Below are positions 39,174 through 43,661 of a DNA stretch of 43,661 nucleotides, piece after piece; within the stretch, counting starts at the first letter, position 1, and the number at the start of each line of letters is the position of its first letter. The notes beneath the pieces are model-generated. The model was not told where the DNA came from, ran no database searches, and saw nothing but the letters and a program-made list of their open reading frames with translations. Both the position numbers and the translations under genes were made by a program. Location of the stretch: positions 1-43,661 of the forward strand of contig NZ_ATZJ01000036.1 in the NCBI RefSeq assembly GCF_000428145.1. Reading direction: 5' to 3'. Source of the stretch: Chitinilyticum litopenaei DSM 21440. GTDB lineage: Bacteria > Pseudomonadota > Gammaproteobacteria > Burkholderiales > Chitinibacteraceae.

Positions 39174-39605
39174 TCAGATCGCCAGCCGGCTGCGCAGCGG
39201 GTCGGGCAGGAAGGCCAGCAGCGGCTCGAAATCGGTGGCGTCCATCAGGTTTTTCAGCTGCAGCCCCAGCTCGGTGTCACCAGAAATGGTCAGCCGGCGC
39301 TGGAAGAACAGCGTGTCCGGGTCTTCCTGGCGGCGGGCGATGATCCAGTAGTCGGCGAGGCTGGCGCTGAACACCACGTCCGCCGGCTGGCTGGCGAGCA
39401 CGAAATGCTGGCCGTCGAAGGAAAAGGTGACTCCGCAAGCCAGGTCGCTGATTGCCATGCGCACGCGGCGGCCGGTCAGCCAGGCAAAATCCTCTTCCGG
39501 CCACAGGCGGCGGCGCACGAGATTGAGTGCGGTGACTAGCGCCAGCGTCGGCGGCGCTTCGGGCAGTCGCGACAGCACGGCGACGACGGGCTGGGGGATA
39601 TTCAT
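39174..39605 (-). CDS. ubiT: SCP2-domain protein UbiT
   Basis: This 143-residue protein carries an SCP2 sterol-carrier-type lipid-binding fold (MAISDLACGVTFSFDGQHFV, then ADVVFSASLADYWIIARRQE and ISGDTELGLQLKNLMDA). In proteobacteria UbiT acts with the peptidase-U32-like UbiU and UbiV in oxygen-independent ubiquinone synthesis, probably handling the lipid intermediate. The same three genes occur here in the order U-V-T on the minus strand, which supports the assignment. The start at 39603-39605 has AAGGA upstream, and that site lies inside a 48-bp palindromic repeat. Confidence 0.88.
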   Translation of the reverse strand: MNIPQPVVAVLSRLPEAPPTLALVTALNLVRRRLWPEEDFAWLTGRRVRMAISDLACGVTFSFDGQHFVLASQPADVVFSASLADYWIIARRQEDPDTLFFQRRLTISGDTELGLQLKNLMDATDFEPLLAFLPDPLRSRLAI

Positions 39606-39653
39606 GGGTATGTCCTTGTAACCTTTTTAAAGATTGGGTTGCGTGGCAATACC
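39606..39653. repeat. 48-bp palindromic repeat, copy 8, spanning ubiV stop and ubiT RBS
   Basis: The copy begins GGGTATGTCCTTG and ends GGGTTGCGTGGCAATACC. It encodes the last residues of UbiV (GIATQPNL plus TAA at 39627-39629) and provides the AAGGA ribosome-binding site of ubiT. Confidence 0.7.
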
Positions 39654-40502
39654 GGCCTGCCCATGCCAGTAGCCATTGACCAGCCCCTGCGGGTGCAGCG
39701 CGGCCAGATCGCTGCGGGCGTCGGCATTGGCCAGCCGCGCGGCGAAGGCGGCGACGACCTCGCGGCAGTGCGTGGCCTGCGGGCTGATGCGCAGGTAGTC
39801 GATGCCGGCCAGCTGCGCGAGGTCGTCGTACAGGCTGTGGCAGGCCGCGCTTTGCGTCTGGATGCCGTTGATGCGCAGGAAGGGCTGACCCTCGCGGGTA
39901 TCGACCGGCATGCCGTCCGGATGCTCGAGGCACTTGAACTGGCAGTCGTCCTTTTTCAGGTTGTAATGGCGGGCGGCAAAGCAGCGTGCCGAGAAGGCCA
40001 GCGGCAGGTGGCCGTGGCCGAACACTTCCGTTTCGATGGCGCAGCTTGTCTCGGCCAGGATCGCTGCAACGGTAGCGCGGCCGGCTTCCAGCGGCGGCAT
40101 CCAGCGCGTCGCGCCCTGAGCGGCGAACCAGTCCAGCGCCGGGCCGTTGTAGATGTTCAGCGTGGCGCCGGCGACAAAGGACACGCCGGCCTTGCGGGCG
40201 ATCTCGACGGCGCCGAGGTCGTTGGCCTCGATCATCCCGCCGGCGTCGGCCAGCCGCCGGAGCCCCTGCAGGTCGCTGGCCGACTCCAGCAGCGCCTGCG
40301 TGCTGTAAACGACCTGCTTGCCGGCCTGCGCCAGCTCCGTTCCCAGCGCCAGCCAGTCGGCGCTCTTCACTTCATGGCGGCGCGAACAGACGACTTCGCC
40401 GAGGTAAACGACGGCCACCGGCCAGGCGGCGACCTCAGCGTAAAAATCGAACACCTGCGCGCGCGGCCAGTAATACAGGTTTGGTCCAAGGGTGAGTTGC
40501 AT
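39627..40502 (-). CDS. ubiV: Oxygen-independent ubiquinone hydroxylase subunit UbiV
   Basis: This 291-residue U32-family protein has four cysteines (C39, C174, C187, C191) whose spacings C-x12-C-x3-C and first position equal those of E. coli UbiV, which ligate a 4Fe-4S cluster. UbiV and UbiU form a complex needed for hydroxylation without oxygen. The start MQLTLGPNLYYWP at 40500-40502 gives C39, agreeing with the E. coli number. Upstream ATGs at 40511 and beyond are therefore rejected. Its C-terminal GIATQPNL is encoded by a palindromic repeat. An inverted repeat of CACAGAG units lies between ubiU and ubiV. Confidence 0.93.
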   Translation of the reverse strand: MQLTLGPNLYYWPRAQVFDFYAEVAAWPVAVVYLGEVVCSRRHEVKSADWLALGTELAQAGKQVVYSTQALLESASDLQGLRRLADAGGMIEANDLGAVEIARKAGVSFVAGATLNIYNGPALDWFAAQGATRWMPPLEAGRATVAAILAETSCAIETEVFGHGHLPLAFSARCFAARHYNLKKDDCQFKCLEHPDGMPVDTREGQPFLRINGIQTQSAACHSLYDDLAQLAGIDYLRISPQATHCREVVAAFAARLANADARSDLAALHPQGLVNGYWHGQAGIATQPNL

Positions 40503-40532
40503 TGAGTTCATCCCGAAATCAAAGGACTTGAA

Positions 40533-40626
40533 CCACAGAGACACAGAGGGGCACAGAGAAAGACTGACGACAAGGCAATCGTGATCTTGTTTGTGCTTGT
40601 CCTCTGTGTTCTCTGTGCCTCTGTGG
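40533..40626. repeat. Imperfect inverted repeat of CACAGAG units between ubiU and ubiV
   Basis: The left arm (40533-40558) is built from CCACAGAG, ACACAGAG and GCACAGAG. The right arm (40602-40626) is CTCTGTG repeated and ends CTCTGTGG. The arms pair imperfectly around 43 bases. It separates two genes of one operon and could form a stabilising or attenuating mRNA hairpin. Confidence 0.7.
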
Positions 40627-40639
40627 TGATTTGTTTAGC

Positions 40640-41641
40640 TCAGCGCCACGGCCGCGAATAGGCGCCCAGTGTCTGCTGGTGGCCCTCGGAAACCTTGGTC
40701 AGCGCATCCTGCCAGGCCGGCTTCACCGAATAGTGGGCATCGCCGGCGGCATCGAGCGCGGCGCGCAGGGTGCCGGTGACTTCGGCGGTGTAGGCCGGGC
40801 TGCGCTGGCGGCCCTCGACCTTGATGGCGGCGACGCCGATCTTCAGCAGCTCGGGCAGGATGGACAGGGTGTTGAGACTGGTCGGCTCTTCCAGTGCATA
40901 GTAGGTATCGCCTTCCACCGCAAAGCGCCCCTTGCACAGCGTCGGATACCCTGCGGGCTCGCCGTCTTCGAACTGGTCGATCAGGATGTCGTTCAGCCGT
41001 GTTTTCATCTGTGCGCCATCCGTTTCCCAGCGCACGGAACCGGCTGGCGAACAGACGCCGTGGGTGTTGGGCGACTGGCCGGTGGCGTAGCTCGACAGGA
41101 TGCAGCGGCCCTCGGCCATCACGCACAGGCTGCCAAAGCCGAAAACCTCGATCTCGACCGGGGTATTCTTGATCACGTACTCGACCTGCGGCAGCGTCAG
41201 CACGCGCGGCAGCACGGCGCGGGAAACCCCGAAACACTCGTGCGCCATGTTGATCGCCGCGAAATTGGTCGCCGAGCCCTGCACCGACAGATGGCGGCGC
41301 AGCGACGGATGGGTGTGAAAAGCGTAGTCCAGCAAGCCAAAATCGGCGAGAATAACGGCATCTGCGCCGATTTCCGCCGCGCGGTCGACCGATTGGCGCC
41401 ACTCGGCCACCCGGCCGGCCTGCGCATAGGTATTGATGGCGATCAGCACCTCGCGACCATGGCGGTGCGCATAGGCGATGCCATCCGTGAGCTGCTGGTC
41501 GGTGAAGTTGAGCCCGGCGAAGTTGCGGGCATTGGTGGCGTTCTTGAAGCCGACATACACCGCGTCGGCGCCGCGATCAACGGCGGCTTTCAGCGCGGGC
41601 AGGCTGCCGGCGGGGCAGATCAGCTGGGGTTTGCGGGGCAT
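40640..41641 (-). CDS. ubiU: Oxygen-independent ubiquinone hydroxylase subunit UbiU
   Basis: This 333-residue U32-family protein has cluster cysteines C173, C180, C197 and C236, with spacings x6, x16 and x38 identical to E. coli UbiU. The N-terminus LICPAGSLPALKAAVDRGAD and VYVGFKNATNARNFAGLNF are family marks. It partners UbiV in the anaerobic ubiquinone pathway. The start at 41639-41641 has only a weak Shine-Dalgarno. An FNR/ANR-like box at 41698-41711, centred about 63 bases before the start codon, fits anaerobic activation of the ubiU-ubiV-ubiT operon. Confidence 0.94.
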   Translation of the reverse strand: MPRKPQLICPAGSLPALKAAVDRGADAVYVGFKNATNARNFAGLNFTDQQLTDGIAYAHRHGREVLIAINTYAQAGRVAEWRQSVDRAAEIGADAVILADFGLLDYAFHTHPSLRRHLSVQGSATNFAAINMAHECFGVSRAVLPRVLTLPQVEYVIKNTPVEIEVFGFGSLCVMAEGRCILSSYATGQSPNTHGVCSPAGSVRWETDGAQMKTRLNDILIDQFEDGEPAGYPTLCKGRFAVEGDTYYALEEPTSLNTLSILPELLKIGVAAIKVEGRQRSPAYTAEVTGTLRAALDAAGDAHYSVKPAWQDALTKVSEGHQQTLGAYSRPWR

Positions 41642-41697
41642 GGCGGGGTTTCCCGGACAGGATGGCCAGAGCTTAGAGCGGGCGTGGTGCCGCAGCT

Positions 41698-41711
41698 TTA
41701 ACGCAGGTCAA
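41698..41711. promoter_or_regulatory. FNR/ANR-like box near ubiU
   Basis: TTAACGCAGGTCAA differs from the TTGAY-N4-RTCAA pattern at one position. It is well placed to activate ubiU, whose pathway works without oxygen. Confidence 0.55.
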
Positions 41712-41792
41712 ACCTGCCGGTGCCAGCCGCGCGGCAAAGTGCCTAGGCCGCTGCGCCCCTTTGGCGTATTGACAGGGCGCGGGCAAGGAAAT

Positions 41793-41817
41793 GGCGTGTA
41801 CCGATCCGGTACACGCC
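41793..41817. promoter_or_regulatory. 25-bp palindrome, probable operator or RNA hairpin
   Basis: The perfect 11-bp arms GGCGTGTACCG/CGGTACACGCC enclose ATC. It lies between the two FNR-like boxes. The short spacer and long arms fit either a dimeric-regulator operator or a hairpin. Confidence 0.5.
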
Positions 41818-41937
41818 GCAAAGGCGGCAAAGCCCCTCGCACCTGCCGCAGACCGGCGGGCTGCACTTCCGCACCGGTTTGTTGTTACCCACTCAAGGGA
41901 GACAGCTGCAGGATACGGGCTTGCCGCTGCCGGCGCC

Positions 41938-41951
41938 TTAATGCAGGTCAA
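41938..41951. promoter_or_regulatory. Second FNR/ANR-like box
   Basis: TTAATGCAGGTCAA, again one mismatch from TTGAT-N4-GTCAA, lies 240 bp from the first box and about 150 bp before the dehydrogenase start. The surrounding bases suggest duplication of the first box. Confidence 0.45.
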
Positions 41952-42104
41952 GCTCGCGGCATGTCGCGCGGGCAGGGTTTTTCCCCGATTGGCGCGTGCG
42001 CCCTGCGCTGGCAGGCTGGCGCGGATTGCCAATCGGCTTTATTGTTGATGTTTGATTGATTTGAGATGGCGGGGCTGACCCGCCCGTACGGAGAGAAAGA
42101 CACG

Positions 42105-43016
42105 ATGAATATTGCAATGATCGGCCTGGGCAAGATGGGCGGCAACATGGCGCGCCGTTTGGCACGCGGTGGCGCAACCGTGTTCGGCTTTGACGTAAGC
42201 AGCGCCACCCGCGAGCAGCTCAGCGGCGAGTTTGCCAATATCCGTACGTTTGCCTCGGTGGCCGAAACCGTCGCCGCCATGCCGGCGCCGCGCGTGGTGT
42301 GGATGATGCTGCCGCACGGCGAAATCAGCGAAAACACGCTGAGCGAGCTGAAGACGCTGCTGGCGGAAGGCGACGTGATCGTTGATGGCGCCAACGCCAT
42401 GTACAAGGACAGCCAGCGCCACGCCGCCGAACTGGCGGCCGTGGGCCTGAAGTTTGTCGATGCCGGCGTGTCGGGTGGCATCTGGGGCCAGTCCAACGGC
42501 TACACCATCATGCTGGGCGGCAGCGATGACGCCGTCGCGCTGGTCAAGCCCTACGTCGCGCTGCTGGCGCCGGATGCCGAGCGCGGCTGGCTGCACTGCG
42601 GCCCGGCCGGCGCCGGCCACTACACCAAGATGGTGCACAACGGCATCGAGTACGGCATGATGCAGGCCTTCGCCGAAGGCTTCGCACTGTTGAAGGCCAA
42701 GGAAGAGCTGCAGCTGGATGTGGCCGAAATCGCCGAAGTCTGGCGCCATGGCTCGGTGGTGCGTTCCTGGCTGTTGGACCTGACCGCCGATTCGCTGGCC
42801 CGTGACAAGGAACTGGCCGATCTGCAGCCGTATGTGCCGGATTCCGGCGAAGGCCGCTGGACGGTGCTGGAGTCGGTGGAACTGGGTGTGCCGACCCCGG
42901 TGATCGCCGGCGCGCTGTATGCACGCTTCGCCAGCCGCGGCAACGACGATTACGGCATGAAGTTGCTGCAGATGATGCGCAACGCCTTTGGCGGTCACGC
43001 CATTGCCAAAAAATGA
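42105..43016 (+). CDS. gnd: 6-phosphogluconate dehydrogenase, short NAD-type (decarboxylating)
   Basis: This 303-residue protein is of the short 6PGDH class, which lacks the long C-terminal extension of the roughly 470-residue enzyme. The nucleotide site is GLGKMGGNM (7-15). Asp30 at the end of the second strand predicts NAD+ rather than NADP+. Substrate and catalytic motifs are DGANAMYKDSQRH, AGVSGGIWGQ, and Lys175/Asn179 in YTKMVHNGIEYG. It converts 6-phosphogluconate to ribulose 5-phosphate with CO2 release. The start at 42105 follows GGAGAG, and an earlier ATG at 42066 lacks such a site. It is monocistronic and divergent from ubiU. Confidence 0.9.
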   Translation: MNIAMIGLGKMGGNMARRLARGGATVFGFDVSSATREQLSGEFANIRTFASVAETVAAMPAPRVVWMMLPHGEISENTLSELKTLLAEGDVIVDGANAMYKDSQRHAAELAAVGLKFVDAGVSGGIWGQSNGYTIMLGGSDDAVALVKPYVALLAPDAERGWLHCGPAGAGHYTKMVHNGIEYGMMQAFAEGFALLKAKEELQLDVAEIAEVWRHGSVVRSWLLDLTADSLARDKELADLQPYVPDSGEGRWTVLESVELGVPTPVIAGALYARFASRGNDDYGMKLLQMMRNAFGGHAIAKK

Positions 43017-43328
43017 CCTGATTAGGTAGCCAGCTCAGCAACTCGTCATGCCGGCGTCCCACGGGGATAACGGATTGTTCTTTGCTGAGGTAGCTACCAC
43101 ATCAAGAAAGGGATTGCGACCACGCCAGCGCCACGACGTGATCGCGTCCGGCCTGGCGCCGGGCTGCCGGGTGGCTGATCGCCGCCCAATAAAAAAACCC
43201 CGCGAAATTGCGGGGTTTTTTTATTGCTATGTCCCAGAACCATGTTGTGTCACAGAACCATGAGCAACCACTTCATCATACCGGCGTCCCACGGGGATTT
43301 CCTGCGGCCAAAGCCGGTATCCAGACTG
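43017..43328. other. Intergenic repeats after gnd
   Basis: No gene is supportable. It contains an inverted repeat with arms GGTAGC...CTCAGCAA (43026-43042) and TTGCTGAG...GCTACC (about 43083-43099). A direct repeat CCGGCGTCCCACGGGGAT occurs at 43051-43068 and 43281-43298. The second copy is part of a hairpin ending GCCGGTAT, similar to dispersed ATACCGGC-type repeats. A terminator at 43191 and the IS start at 43329 complete the region. Confidence 0.55.
43191..43222. terminator. Bidirectional rho-independent terminator
   Basis: The stem CCCCGC/GCGGGG with loop GAAATT is flanked by seven As on the left and seven Ts on the right, so it works on either strand. Confidence 0.9.
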
Positions 43329-43661
43329 TAGGGCACCTCGAAAAACTCCTGCAGCCCAAGCGTGTAAACTGGCATCCGTACAGAATTCGTAAGATACAAC
43401 CATGAAGCGCCGCTCTGCCATCAAAACCGACCTGTTTGCCGCTGATCTCCATCGCGACAAGATCGACGATCTGGGCGATCCGCTGCAGCGCATTGAGTGT
43501 CACATCGATTTTATGGCGTTGGCACAGCGGGTTGATGAAACGGCACCGAGGCCGATTAGCCTGCTGGGCGGACGGCCGCCGTTTCCGACGGAAACCATGG
43601 TGCGCATTTTGCTGCTCAAGCGCCTGTACAACCTGTCGGACGAGCAGATGGAATTCCAGTT
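43329..43661 (+). mobile_element. Left part of an IS5-type insertion sequence (cut by window edge)
   Basis: The probable left terminal repeat begins near TAGGGCACCTCGAAAAACTCC, whose CTCGAAAAA core is familiar in IS5-family ends. A transposase frame follows 70 bases later. The right end lies outside the window, so target duplication and completeness cannot be checked. Confidence 0.65.
43402..43661 (+). CDS. IS5-family transposase, N-terminal fragment
   Basis: The first 86 codons are present, starting at 43402. The reading includes HIDFMALAQRVDE, then LLGGRPPFPTETMVRILLLK and RLYNLSDEQMEFQ. That is the DUF772-type N-terminal domain of IS5-family DDE transposases. The catalytic DDE residues lie beyond the edge. 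It is not known whether the gene is intact. Confidence 0.88.
   Translation, partial: MKRRSAIKTDLFAADLHRDKIDDLGDPLQRIECHIDFMALAQRVDETAPRPISLLGGRPPFPTETMVRILLLKRLYNLSDEQMEFQ

Larger units (their letters stand above)
41642..42104. other. 463-bp divergent promoter region of ubiU and the dehydrogenase gene
   Basis: No gene is supportable. Short frames here have no family features and appear to arise from an imperfect internal duplication (CGCAGCTTTAACGCAGGTCA versus GGCGCCTTAATGCAGGTCAA). It holds two FNR-like boxes and a 25-bp palindrome, all listed separately. Confidence 0.6.

Noticed and set aside
41673..42032. A 119-residue frame on the minus strand upstream of ubiU
   Set aside because: No Shine-Dalgarno and no family features. 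Its apparent internal repeat comes from the duplicated FNR-like boxes.
1..43661. CRISPR array, rRNA or tRNA genes
   Set aside because: No regularly spaced identical repeats with unique spacers and no rRNA- or tRNA-like segment were seen. The palindromic repeats are kilobases apart and diverged.

Overview
The window is high-GC, densely coded bacterial chromosome. The gene content (twin ResB/CcsB cytochrome c maturation proteins, dihaem cytochrome c4, the Neisseria Gcr-type 'recombinase' family, UbiU/UbiV/UbiT, short NAD-type 6-phosphogluconate dehydrogenase, AcrAB-OprM type pump) suggests a betaproteobacterium, most likely in the Neisseriales. That placement is inference from gene families; no rRNA or tRNA gene is present to test it.

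Layout. 337-1451: a secreted PsiF-like protein and a periplasmic binding protein. 1706-2542: a secreted dienelactone hydrolase. 2625-4121: a mechanosensitive channel with a cyclic-nucleotide-binding domain. 4188-4456: a 269-bp MITE-like element. 4461-6258: two sugar ABC permeases without binding protein or ATPase. 6637-8848: a LysR regulator and cysteine synthase. 8943-12240: cca, pth and a CobW-type GTPase. 12279-13429: two unknown paralogues. 13535-17615: ccsB, resB and cytochrome c4. 17727-18377: engB, followed by a probable small RNA whose terminator is the insertion site of a 5.1-kb integrative island (18500-23658). 23749-26588: metF, a secreted hydrolase and an acetyltransferase. 26590-33164: a TetR-regulated RND efflux operon. 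33263-36324: a YidD-like protein, a 2-oxoglutarate oxygenase and a Gcr-family membrane protein, tightly coupled. 36351-39064: a ketosamine kinase, a LysR regulator and the divergent SDR. 39174-41641: ubiU-ubiV-ubiT for oxygen-independent ubiquinone synthesis. 42105-43016: 6-phosphogluconate dehydrogenase. 43329 to the end: the start of an IS5-type insertion sequence.

The most unusual signals are non-coding. First, a palindromic repeat of about 48 bp (ends GGTAT...ATACC) occurs at least eight times. Two copies lie in frame inside the efflux genes (AcrA tail, OprM N-terminal linker), and two others supply the last codons and stop of CobW and UbiV. Second, a four-hairpin RNA gene follows engB, and the island has inserted within its terminator. 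Third, inside the island an extended -10 promoter and a rho-independent terminator define a probable RNA of about 55 nt, antisense to the 5' end of the replication-type gene. Fourth, two FNR/ANR-like boxes lie upstream of ubiU, matching its anaerobic role.

Everything was read by eye. Domain calls rest on recognised motifs, not on database searches.
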